Source: Dipteronia dyeriana (Eukaryota > Streptophyta > Magnoliopsida > Sapindales > Sapindaceae). Taken from it: 64,000 bases of DNA. The position numbers and the translations under genes are program-made. The notes under the pieces are model-generated. The model saw nothing but the letters and a program-made list of their open reading frames with translations. It was not told the DNA's origin and did no database searches. The DNA lies in the NCBI GenBank assembly GCA_032871835.1, contig CM065295.1:69186687-69250686 (forward strand). The letters are read 5' to 3'. Of the stretch, positions 11,151 to 22,522 are shown piece after piece; position 1 is the stretch's first letter, and every line of letters starts with the position of its first letter.

Positions 11151-12838
11151 AATGTAAAGACTAGAAAGGCTTAAGATGGAACTCTTTTAACAAGTTAAAC
11201 TTTATTACGATCAGCTAAAAATACTAGATTGGAATATGAATCTTGTCAATATCAACTACAAAGAATGCTACTGTTTTCAGTTTCGCACTCAATGCTTAAT
11301 TATTTGGTTTGTTTATTTTAGATGGGAACCCGAATTGTTAGAGGGTGTTTACTTTTGGAAATATGTTGTGGTGTTGTAATGAATTTTACTCTTGATTTGG
11401 TAATTGGGTTGTATGCTTTGTGTCCGCGCTTTGCGTTACACCGCGTCGATCAGAGGATTAACTTGGACCGGAAGCAGTAAATGCTATTTTGGGACTAATA
11501 TATATTTGTGGGTCTATTGAGGGGTTAGAGAGAGAGAGAGATTCAGATCTTCTAATCATCTTATGTATAACGAATTTTTTTTACTTGTCTTGGTGGATAT
11601 AGGCCGAAAGTCATGCATATGGTTCTGCTTTGTATCTATTTTCTTTTGCCAATGTGTGTTTCTATTTTTTAACGATCAAACCTTACTTAATATTTTAAGA
11701 ATTTTGAGAACTAAAGTTTTTAGTTTCTTTGCTGTTTGTTTTTGCAGAAGCCTTTGATGCACTTGATCCTAACGGAAATATCACAATCAAATGGGATTTA
11801 ATGAGTTGGACTCCAGACGGTTATGTTGTAAGTATTAGTAATGATAGATTCTCTTATGATATAAAGCTCCACTGAAAGTTAAATTGGAATCAGAATGAAC
11901 AATAACGTTATATTTATGATTCAAGTCAAAATATTCACGATTTGAGCATGTTGCCAACTGCCTTTCTACTTTCCATATATTTATAATTTGCACCAAATCA
12001 AGTAAAGAGAGAGTCTGATTGAGTGACTGTAGGACTGACCCTTCAACTTTGCTTGCTCATTCCTCTGGTGAAATTTGGAGAACTCAATCAAGCAATTCAA
12101 TCTACCATTTTTTTTCCTTGAAATTTTTCAGATTATTTTAAATGGTATATCTTTTTATTTGGGTTCCACAGGCTGTTGTTACAATGTTCAACTTCCAACA
12201 ATATCGTCATATGGTAGATATAGGCAAAAAAAGGAAGTCATTTGGAGCATGGTGGACGGCCAAACCATAGAGTAAGGGGATTACTCTAAATATAAAGGGA
12301 ATGTCCCACATTGCTTTAAGAAGGATCCAATGGTTGTGGATTTGTTGCCAGGAACTCCTTACAACCAACAGATTGCAAATTGTTGTAAAAGGGGAGTATT
12401 GAAGCCATGGGATGCTAGCTCCTTCCATCTTAGTATCGGTGCCGCAAGAATATCGAACAAAACTGTTCGAATGCCAAAACATTTCACACGCAACGCCCCG
12501 GGGAATGCTTATACTTGTGGACCAGTAAAAATTGTACAAACAACCAAATTTATTTCACAAGATAAGAGAAGAGTCACTCAAGCTTTAAGTAAGTTGCGAA
12601 AAAGCTTTTTGACATGAATAATTTCTACATTTCCTTAAAAGAATTTCAAGATTTTCATTCCAAACATTGATCATTTCGCTTCAACATCATAATTTAGAAT
12701 ATGCAAATGTTTTTACTTTTGGATCTATCAGTCAGTCTTAACCTTCATTTGCATCTCTTTGCAGTGATCTGGATTGTAATTTGCATGTGCTCATATGGTG
12801 GTGGCTGTTGAGTTGAGCAATGGTTAGAGAATTGAACT

Positions 12839-13879
12839 TGTTTACGGGGATTTTCGGATCGTTGAAAAGTCTACCTCCAAACATTAACACGTAGGTAGAT
12901 CGAAGCTTTAACAACTCTAGGGTTGAATAATCAAAGCCTTTTTCTCCACGTGTATGTGACACGATTTGCTCGTATTTACGAATGATAATGTAGAAAAGTA
13001 GGAAATAAAGGATAAATGAAGCATAACACACGTTAAAACCTCAAGGCGGGAAAACATCCACGGTATTGACAACGGTGAGAAGAAATCCATTATGAATGGA
13101 ATAATTACACACTCAATCACTCAATTTTTTAGCGTATCTCTCCCTTTTTCCGTGTCTATTTGTGTTTTTTTTATATGTTGTTACCTATATTTTTACAATA
13201 TGATTATGAGTCTATTTATATGTTGCATAGAACCAAAATTCTTGCTATACACATAAGGAAAGGTAATAGTGTTTAATTATGACTGATTACTTGTTGAAGT
13301 CGTCTTTGTCTTCTTTTCTGTTTCAGAGATCTTGTGCATTGAATTAGAATATTTGTAGGACTTTTAGTTAAGTAGCCCTTTTATGACTTATTTCCTGATT
13401 GATGCGCAATCTTCTAGAAAAAATAAGTTATTGCTTGATCTGGACTTGTTTCCTATTTGATGTTTATCCTTCTAGAAGTTTTGAGTTCTTTCCTAAATAG
13501 AATTATCTGACACTAAAGAGGAAATTGAGATATTTCTTTATTGAGTATGATTCTCGATTCCTTGTTTGAGTAAGATCATTCTTTTTCGTATTTCAGTCGT
13601 AGTTGCCTTTAATGTCTCTCATGCGTTGATTAACTTAGCAATGTTCCAATCCCGACCAGACCTTTTATGTCTCGATCGGATGGTCTTTACCCTATCAGGT
13701 TATCTCTGCCCGATCGGTTAGTTTTTCCGACAATTTTAGGTAATCTCGACTAAGCCCTGAGATAATCTATTAATTGCCTTAGGTTGATCTTCCTTGACTC
13801 TTGTGACATGGCATATTTAATCACTGTGTTTTCAGGTGATCATGCTGACTTGTCAAGCTATCAAAAAATCCCTATAACA
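12839..13879 (-). repeat. 3' LTR (in element orientation) of the LARD-like element
   Basis: It matches 22523-23572 along its length, including the shared words CCAAACATTAACACGTAGGT and CCCGACCAGACCTTTTATGT. Divergence is noticeable, with many substitutions and small indels, so the insertion is old. Confidence 0.88.
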
Positions 13880-15079
13880 ATATCCTCTCAAATCCATGGG
13901 ATGAGCTCTTGGTGATTCGACGAAGGGGATTTGAATAGTTTTTTTCTTAGACTTTTGTTACTCTGACCACATCATTTTTTTTATTCTCCTGCAGACTGAT
14001 AATCTTCAAGACAATTCTGTAGCTGAGACACATCTTTGGACCAATATCTATAAGTGTCTTCGGGACACAAATCAGGTCGCTGAGATGCTTTTGAATACTT
14101 TATTGTGAGATGAACTTGCACTTGGTCTAGTTAGACCATGGTTAATCGTTAAATGATCCTAGTCATCTTTTTAAGTAATCAGTTTCTGATTCTTTTTTTT
14201 TTAGTTACTGTGAGTAAGGCCATGTCCCACTGTTCTATATAGGATGAACGTTTTTTTGTTCAGCTGACATCGACTCCATGCTATTTTTCTTAGCTTGAAT
14301 TTTCTTTTTTCGGATGATGCTCTTATCCTCTCGCTCATTTGGACGAATCTGAGATCCATTTTTAGCGTTATTCAGCTTTAATTGAATCCATCTTTGAGCT
14401 GACCTTACGTGCACTTAGATCCTTTCTCGTCTTTTCTTAGATCCATATTCGAACGTATCTTACTAACCCTCAGATCCTTTTCTAAACGGGGTCTCTTAGT
14501 CTGATGTTGTATTCTTTGCACTTCTTCAACCTGAAACATCTTTTCTTTTCGATGTACAGTACTCCACCACCTAACGTCTTTATTGTCGCGTATAAGATAT
14601 TCTTTAAAGGCAGGTTTTAACGATCTTTCGAAGTTTTGGTGCTCAAGACAACTTGAAAATTTCAAAGTTGAAGACCACAAGAGGAACTAAATAAGGTTTC
14701 CCTGAGTAGCATTTTTCCTCACAAGCTGGGAAAAACGTAGTAGATATTGTTGCTCGTAGAAAAGTAAGATGGTGCTTCATCGAGATTGTGCTTCTTAGTA
14801 TCCACCCCCTAAGGCCACTACCATATAGATACATATTCATGCTGAGTTGGGGGCTCTTGTTCTCCGGGTGTCCATGTTGCTCTGAATTTACCCTTTAGCA
14901 TCTTTTGTCATTTAGGAGTTGAAGACAATATGCAGGGTACGAACCAAGTTTTATGCACATTACCTAGTTTTTTTTTCTTGTTTGTTGGCCCGAGTAAAGT
15001 GTTTTTTTCTTTTTACGGGACATTCCAAGTGTTCGACCTGGATCTTTATTACCCTTTTAAACTTTTTCTTGGTTGATCT

Positions 15080-15310
15080 TTTTTTTTTTTGAAAATCAGA
15101 TCTTATCTTTAGCTGACCAGAAACTCTAATCGATCAGATTTTATCTTTGGCCGACCATAATTTTGGCTAACCAGAATCTTTGGCCGAACAAGCTCTATCT
15201 TTTGGTCGAACATATTCTATCTTTCGCAGATCAAATTCTTCCTTTTGGCTGATCTCTCTTATAGGTCGATTTTCGTTTTGGCCGCTCTTTCTTGTGGATC
15301 GGTCTTTTTT
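15080..15310. repeat. Degenerate repeat cluster 1 (GACCAGAATCTT / TCTATCTTTGGCCGA type)
   Basis: About six degenerate copies of a 30-40 bp unit built from GACCAGAATCTTTGGCCGAAC and TCTATCTTTGGTCG words. The same unit recurs at 19960-20260, about 4.9 kb away in the same element. Confidence 0.7.
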
Positions 15311-16439
15311 TAGACCTTTCGGCTACTATTTCTGCAAAAGTAAAAGACATTTTATATGTATAAATATAATTTGAACTTTTGACTTAATTGTATTCGATTT
15401 CGACCACTGTTGGCTCTTCTACAATTGCTCACTTGTTTTTGCACTTCTAGCAAATTGTTCCAAGGGCTCGCTTAGTTGACAGACAAGGATTTAAGATTTC
15501 TGGCTCAAAGCAACTCGAATGTTTATTTTGCACTGTGTGGGGTCTTGACTCACCGTATCTAAGTTTACACCCACCTTATCGGGTTCTAGCTTGATTTTTA
15601 GCAAGCTAAGCAAACCTCATGGCGTTCAGCTCAGACAGCCCATATCTTACTTTTGAAAGCCTCCTGGCTATTTTTCTTTTTGTGCGCTTCTCCATTGGAG
15701 CCTTGTACTTGCACATTTTAAACTTAATAGAAATATAACTTAAGAAGAAAAAGTTTTTACCCCTTTTTCTTTTCGAAATGCCAGATCGTTGACCGTACTT
15801 TATTTGTATCTAGTCAGTTTTAGGGTTGATGTTGCTTTATCTGAATCTAGTCCATTTTCTTACCGGCTGATCTTTCTCGATATAATCAAGTATCTCATTA
15901 GACTCGATCATCTGAGTATCTTGCTTGACTTATTATTCTGACCATATATCTTAATAAACCTGATCATATGAGGCATATCAATTATTTTATTGAATCGATC
16001 AGTTATGCTTTGACTGATAATTGATATTTAATTTTGTCTGCTTGGGCTTGATCACGATAAAGACTTGATCAGGTATTGACTGATTGTTTGGCTAACATTT
16101 AGCGACATGACATACTTATACCGATACTCTAGTAACAATGCTAGTTTCTTAGCCGACCAATCTTTATCAATAACGATACCTTCTTAAATACTTGAGTTGA
16201 GCATCTTGATCTACTTTATGAAACAATCTGCTCGGTGATTTGTTGAGCATATTATCAACTTTTGTTTCAAGCTGAGCAGCTCACTTAAATTAATTGGATC
16301 AAGTGTCGAACTGGTTTTAAGTTTAAGTAGCCCATTAGCTTAGTCAATTTGTACGTTTTACTGTACCTAATCGATTTGCCCAAGTATTTCATCACCTTGT
16401 GACAAATTAAATTTCTAGACCAGTATTTCTTCAATTGAT

Positions 16440-17260
16440 TTTATACTAAGTATCTCATTACCTCAGTCTGACCAAGTATCTTTATTAAAATGGTCACTTC
16501 TAGATTTGATCAGTTACCTTGTTGAGTTGATCACTTTGGATCTGATCAGTTAACTTTATCAAACTTATCACCATGTAGTTGATTAGTTATCTTGTTGAAT
16601 TGATCGCTTTGAGATTGATCAGTTATTTTATTAAACTGATCACTTTACGACTGATCAGTTATCTTATTTAACTAATCAATTATCTCTACTCTGGTCGATG
16701 GTTCCAATTGGCTCTTGCGTTGATTTGCTCAAGTCGCTCTCGATTAGTCTCGTCATTTGGCAAGTAATGTTTTTTTTTCACTTAAACTGGGTATCTCATT
16801 TGACTTAATTGAACCAAATATCGTTTTGACTGGTTTTAAGTTTGAGTAACCTATTGGCTTAGCTAACTGGTTTGCTCGAGTACTTGATTACCAGTAGTAA
16901 ACAATGTTCTTAACAAAGTATTTTTTTTATTGGTTTTATAATGAGTGTCTAATTACCTCAGTCTGGTCAAGTATTTTATTACACTGATCAGTTTTGTGGC
17001 CAGACAGTTATCTTGTTAAACCGATCATTTTTTTTATTAGCTATTTTATTGACTGATCATTTTTTACCTAATCAGTTATCTTATTAGCTGCCCATCTTTG
17101 ATCTTGATCAACTATCTTTTTAGCTGATTTGTATTTAACCTGATCAGTTATCTTATTAACCGTCAAACTTGGTTTGACCTGATATCTTATTAATTGATCA
17201 TTTTTTATTGGTTGTGTGAACAATCTTTGATCTTGCTTGATTGGGCTGCTCACGATCAAT
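16440..17260. repeat. Degenerate repeat cluster 2 (ACTGATCAGTTATCTTATT type)
   Basis: More than ten degenerate units of about 40-45 bp with the core CTGATCAGTTATCTTATTAA followed by CTGATCACTTT. Each unit is partly palindromic around TGATCA. A further group of the same units is at 18740-18900. Confidence 0.75.
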
Positions 17261-18739
17261 CTTGATATTTACTAAGTAGTGTTCTTCGGGACTATTTACA
17301 TGGCATCTAATTTATAGTCACTTGTCTTTTATCTGGAAACTAAGTCACGATGACGTCTCTTAGTAGTCTGTTACTCAAGATTCGTTACGATGAGGGATGA
17401 TCTGTATCTCGTTAGCTTAACTTGTCTTAGCCTAGTATCTGGTTAACTGACATTCAAGTATGAGAATTTCATTACCCCATCCAACTTTATGTGCATCCCA
17501 TCATGTATCTAATCACCTGAAGGCGCTCTAACAATGCTTTTAATGCACCAGTTAGTTTCGATGAGTATGCACCGCCCTTTTTTTCTGACTTTACTTTCGG
17601 CCCCCTCACATGGCCCCCCGAGCACCCTTTACCTAAGCAGACTCGGGTGTTCAACATCTTTCTGTGTGGCAGAGACAAATTTCGAACACTTTTACATGGA
17701 TTTTATATGGAGAATTTTTCCTTTAATGGACTTTTAAGTTTTTGGGACGTTTATCTGGACTTGCTCAATCTTTAATGCTTTTTTAAGTGTAGATGTCTTG
17801 TTTAAGCATGCTCTATTTCTTTGTGCTGAGAATGTTAGTAACATTTACAGAAATAATAAACATATATAAATGCTGAACATGAATAGTTGGATTCATGCAT
17901 CGTACCGTATATGATTGTTGTTCATGATACAATACCCATGAACTCTTCATGAAGGGTGATTTGTATGAAAAAACATACGGTATGCATTTTGTAAAGTATG
18001 TGCATTTGTAATAGATAATCACACTATGATAACATACGTATGCAGTACGCATGGTCCAATTTTAAGAGAAATATGCAAAACCTACATGTGTTGTGCATTA
18101 TGTTACCAGCATAGTATGGAGTCTCGATGAATAAGGGTGAAGAAAGTGTTTCGTAATCTTTTACCTCCTCATTATCATTATTCAGTCGTATAGTCTGGAG
18201 ATTTTTGACTCATCCATCGAACATCAAATAATTAGGTAAAAAACTAGATTTTACCTTTAACATCACCTGAAGGGAGATTCGAAATTGCTAACATTTTTTT
18301 TTTGTTGCTCTGAGTCGGTAAATCACGGATTTTCCCTTTTTATATTTTTGTATAATATTTCGTCTCACGCCTTCCTAAATCACTACAAGGAAGCAAACAA
18401 GATAATTTAATAATCAGTACTAACCTGTGTAGTGGGCGTTTTTAAATCCAGCGTAGAGTTGTGATGTCCCGAATATCGTCAAATATTTCTTAGGGTGAAC
18501 GATCTTTAAGACCTACCGTGAATCGTAACAATCCATCTAATTCCCTTTTTTTAGAAGGAATGATTGGATTGTTGACACTTGGCCACGAACAATCCTTTGA
18601 TCAAACCGTCGAGATTGAGATGGTCTACTGCTACTTGAATTTTTGCATGTGCTGAGAAGTGGTGATTGATTCACATGCTTTTGTCTTACACTCCCACATC
18701 TGTTCTAGTCCATTTTCTTTTTCTTTTTTTTTATACGTA

Positions 18740-18900
18740 CATCAGTCATCTTATTACACTGATTACTTTGTGACTGATCATTTATCTTATTAAACTGATT
18801 AACTTTGGACTGATCAATTATCTTATTACACTGATCAACTTTAGCCCGATCGGTTATCTTACTACACTTATCAACTTTTGACCGATTTGTTATTATTATT
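18740..18900. repeat. Second block of repeat cluster 2
   Basis: About four copies of the ACTGATCAATTATCTTATTACACTGATCAACTTT unit family, shortened here to its core words ACTGATCA and TATCTTATTA. Divergent from, but clearly the same family as, 16440-17260. Confidence 0.7.
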
Positions 18901-19959
18901 ATTTATTCATCAGCCGAATCAACGGGTTGCAAAAGTGACTTTGCTAAAAGCTGCTTTGCAACTGTGATTTTATTTTTTTAACGTTGCATGCTCCTTTAAT
19001 GTGTTGTGCTACCCCCTAGCCCCCAAGTAGTTGTTAAAGTAAGTTTTAATCGAACAGAGTGCTTTTAACATCGTATCCTTTTTTCCTCCTTTTTTTGTAA
19101 TGCTTTGCTGAGTAGCCGATTGGTGTATCTGACAGAATGGTGAGCTGAAATATCTGCAATGATCGAATACCTCTGGTGAACCGAGCAATTCTAATGAGCT
19201 GAGTAGTTCCACCAAACTAAACAGCTATGGTCAACCAAATAGGCTAACACTCAGGTTTTGTTGCTTCGTTCGCTTGTTGTATGTGGCAGATTTATTTTTA
19301 AATAAATTTGGTGAGGTTGTGGAAGTGAAATATTATCAATTTTTAATTGTCGCACATGTGGTCATGATCGAATAATTATATTGCCATCCATTTGAGCAAC
19401 CTAGAGCCAGTGTGGGTTTCTATGAAGCCATTTTATGCTCTTGACGATCAATTGCTCGCTGTTTAGTTGATGTTTGCTTTGATGTAATCACAACTTGACT
19501 TTTTCATCGATATGTTAAACCAGGAAAGCCTGTGGAAAGCTATCTTTTGTGAGTTGAATCTGATGAACCACTCATGACTCTGAAGCCTATTTGCTAAGCT
19601 TGTAAATTCTTCGGTTGTTGTCGGTTTAGTTGATAAAAGATAGCTTATTTGACTTAGTTTATGATTGACTGCTGATGCTTTCTACATCACAGATCTGGTT
19701 TTCAATGCTCATCGAGGTGAACTTTTCTTCAAGTGCATTTTGATTTTTTTTATCGAACTTTGTTTGTGAATCCGCATGCGAGTGCATCTCCTAACGCTGA
19801 TACAATAGATAACTCACCCCTTAGCACCCTTAATTTTTTACTTACTTTTAGTTTAGGTTTACTAAAGTGTCTTGAGTATTTCGTCTGTTTATGTTGCAGT
19901 TGCCGGGATGGCCTTGACTTTTGTGGATGTGGCCTAATGTAATGACTCTATTAAGATCC

Positions 19960-20260
19960 GACTTCCCTTCTCGGTCGATTCTTTTCTTATAGACCAAGCC
20001 TTTTTTTCGACCAGAATCTTTAACGAACCAGATTTCGTATTTGACTAATAAGAAACTTTAGTCAAATAAATTCTCTTTCACCGACATGATTATACTTTTA
20101 GCTGACCAAGAACTTTAACCTACCAGATTCTATCTTTGACAAACCATAATTTTGACTGACCAGAATCTTCGAACAGGTTTTATCTTTGGTCGACATGAAT
20201 CTTTCGTTGGTCAGAACTTTGGCCGAACAGGTTCTATCTTAGACAACCGATAATGTGGTG
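19960..20260. repeat. Second block of repeat cluster 1
   Basis: Repeats of GACCAGAATCTT, CCGAACAGGTTCTATCTT and TTGGTCGACATGAATCTT words as at 15080-15310. Confidence 0.7.
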
Positions 20261-20754
20261 TCAACCAGTAATTGACAAATGCGATCACGAAGCTTTCAGA
20301 AAGCAACATTATCTGAGTCAAACTTGATAAGCCTTTTATTATAAATATTCTTAGCAAATTGTTAGTAGAGGATGATATTTAATGATCGTTTTAAGGAGTA
20401 ACCTTGGATTTTTTTTAAAGCATCCGTTGGGCTCCATTTACGATATTGGAGCATAAGTGATAAGATATGCTTTCTCAAAGAATAAAAGATAATGGTTAGT
20501 CATAAACGAGTTTTATTCGTATAAGACATAATATAGCTGACAAAATAGAATCTTTATGTTAATAGAATAGATCAAACCCATATTGATGAAAGTAGTTGTT
20601 AGCAATATGAGGCCAATGCTACTCTTCCATCTTCGACCAGGTTACCAAGGTCATATGGTCTCTCGTTTGTTGATACCTTTAAGCGTATCGAGATGAAATT
20701 CGATTCCCATCGCGCTGAGGCAAGACTTCATTCCTGGTCTAACATTTTCAACTT

Positions 20755-21643
20755 GTGTTCTATACCAAGCATGTGAGTAATGTTCACAAGTAATAATAAT
20801 CATGTACTTAATGAGACCAAATATTTGCAAGCGAATAACTCATGCATGGTACTACTAATGATTATTATCGAAATTTGACACCTATAAATATATGATAGAC
20901 AACATGCGTGTAAGAGCCACAAAAGTTATTAGACATACTAATTAAGCATGCATCACACGTCCATATACTTGTGCACGTGTACTATGTACTGCATATGAGA
21001 GAGACATGCATAGATTGTGTTGTTTCTTAACAAATTAGTAGCAGATTTATGGTATTCTAAATAAAATAAATAAATACCATGGCATCCTACTAAACTATTG
21101 ATTGAGATACATTATGATGTTAATAAATAACATAACAAATAAAAGAAAACGTACCTCCGTGTCCGGATTATTTTGACAATGTCATTAAACGTTTTCGAAA
21201 GTGTTTCTTATCAAGATCGAAGTCTTGATTAAACATTAAATAACACTTATTCGAAAGATATTATAAAATACTATAATTATTTTCAAATAATATATGCATA
21301 ACAGATCACAACATTGTTAACTATATTGAATCAGTTTTATTGTTATATTTAAATGATTTCAACGTTTGTCCAAAACAATTATATGTTAAATAAGCTAAAT
21401 ATATCATGTACGTAGTAATTTTTGTTAGACAATAAATATTCAATCATTATAAACGGATATATATTCTCTATTTGCGTAATACATTAATGAAATCATAAAA
21501 TTAAACTTATGTGTAAATTGGCTTACCTCAGCCACTTACCTAACTTGGAATCTAGTCATTTTATTCTTGGATCCTTCATAGTTGAATTGACAAAGAGCCG
21601 AGTGGGTTCAAATGAGAACTGACATTGGGTGTTCTATACCAAG
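20755..21643. other. AT-rich block bounded by a 15-bp direct repeat inside the LARD
   Basis: GTGTTCTATACCAAG occurs at 20755-20769 and again at 21629-21643. The block between them differs in style from the surrounding element: it is AT-rich and lacks the GATCA and GACCAG words. It may be a small later insertion with a long target duplication, but no open frame, TIR or poly-A end is clear. Confidence 0.4.
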
Positions 21644-21649
21644 ATGGGC

Positions 21650-22260
21650 TCGGTTTCTGACACCTGTCAAGGTAAACTTGTCTTTGAACCCCTATTTACA
21701 CCGAACCGCTAAGTTCTGGAGATCGTCGAATATTCCTCGAGATGAACAACATTATGAATCACACATCCTTGGAAATCTCTGTGTGTCTAGTTTACACTAA
21801 ATTTACGGATCGTGATTTTATGCTTTCTAGTGAGAGTTATCTCTATTTTAGAGTCTAGTGGTCGAGATATAAAATCCTCCGCGAATCAGTTTCATCAATG
21901 TTTCAAGGGCCATAAAATACTCAACAAGTTGTACCAGATTTCGAACCATATATTTTTGGAAAGCTCCAGATGTCTAGTTTTCAATGGTTATACGGATTGT
22001 GATTTCGACTTCTGTAGAGGGAGATATACCCGTGTTAGTGTTCACTGGTCAGATCAGAAATCTGTCCGTGATCTGTTTTCTTCAATATTGCTGGAGCCAC
22101 CAAAAATTGCTCGGATGTAACTAGGCTATGAACCATATATGTTTTGAAACCCTTGGATGTATAGTTTCTGGCGGTTCTTACGGTTTATAAATCTGAGGTC
22201 CATCGTGGGAGATATGTTCACTTTAGCTCTCATTGGTCAGTAATTCCACGATTCGCGACA
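21650..22260. repeat. Three degenerate copies of a roughly 190-bp unit near the primer-binding site end
   Basis: Three successive segments contain a TTTTGGAAAGCTC/GGAAATCTC-like word, GATGTCTAGTTTTC-like word, a GGATCGTGATTT-like word, a GAGAGTTATCTC-like word and TCTGTCCGCGATCTGTTT-like word, spaced about 190 bp apart. They are strongly diverged. Confidence 0.55.
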
Positions 22261-22502
22261 ACACATCTTTTTTTTTTTGGTAAGCTGTCGGAATGGGAAA
22301 GCAATACCTTAGATGGATTTTTGACACTGAAGCTTCATGATTCTTCTTCCTTCGAATTTGGCCACGGTCGTGGCTCCTGCTTCGGGCTCCTTAGCTTTTC
22401 CAATAGTCATTTGCTAGGGTATTTTAGATGTAGGATCCATAGGATCCATATCGGAATTCTTTGTGGTATGTTCATGAGGGTTCCTCGAAGTTGAGTTCTT
22501 CT

Positions 22503-22522
22503 CCCCTTCTTTTAGCGCCAAT
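22503..22522 (-). other. Primer-binding site of the LARD-like element
   Basis: On the minus strand ATTGGCGCTAAAAGAAGGGG follows directly after the LTR terminal GTCAACA. It is almost identical to the site of the Tat element at 1483-1501. Confidence 0.75.

Larger units (their letters stand above)
230..12797 (+). pseudogene. COBRA-like gene copy, broken by retrotransposon insertion, deletions and truncation
   Basis: Exon 1 (230-329) starts with ATG and encodes the same MESLLSPLTG-type signal peptide as the intact gene at 55616. Its donor is GC instead of GT (330-331). Exon 2 is 11748-11827 (80 nt, same length as the intact gene) and exon 3 is 12172-12598 (427 nt instead of 457). Exon 4 starts at 12765 and similarity ends near 12797. 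Intron 1 holds a 10.4 kb Tat/gypsy element plus a copia LTR scrap. Exon 3 has lost about 22 bp near 12205-12225, which removes most of the conserved PGWTLGW segment and shifts the frame. At 12273 the CAA codon of the conserved TEQGD stretch is TAA, and two conserved Cys codons nearby are changed (TGC to TAC, TGT to TTT). A second deletion lies near 12405-12420. Everything past the start of exon 4 is absent. It cannot make a COBRA protein. Relationship to 55616-57920 is clear in exons and introns. Confidence 0.9.
13880..22522 (-). other. Interior of the LARD-like element, no protein genes
   Basis: More than 8 kb without a recognisable gene. Open frames (for example 14680-14405 minus and 19733-19942 plus) are short and show no family motif. 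The content is mainly degenerate short repeats (listed separately) in T-rich, Gln-codon-poor sequence. The part nearest the primer-binding site (about 22300-22500, minus strand) is more GC-balanced and is where a gag start would be expected, but only short frames are there. Confidence 0.7.

Noticed and set aside
14405..14680. A 91-codon minus-strand open frame in the LARD
   Set aside because: Composition is Lys/Glu-rich, it has no recognisable domain and no neighbours in frame; most likely chance.
16440..17260. Possible satellite or CRISPR-like array
   Set aside because: The units are degenerate, lack regular spacers, and sit inside an LTR-bounded plant element.
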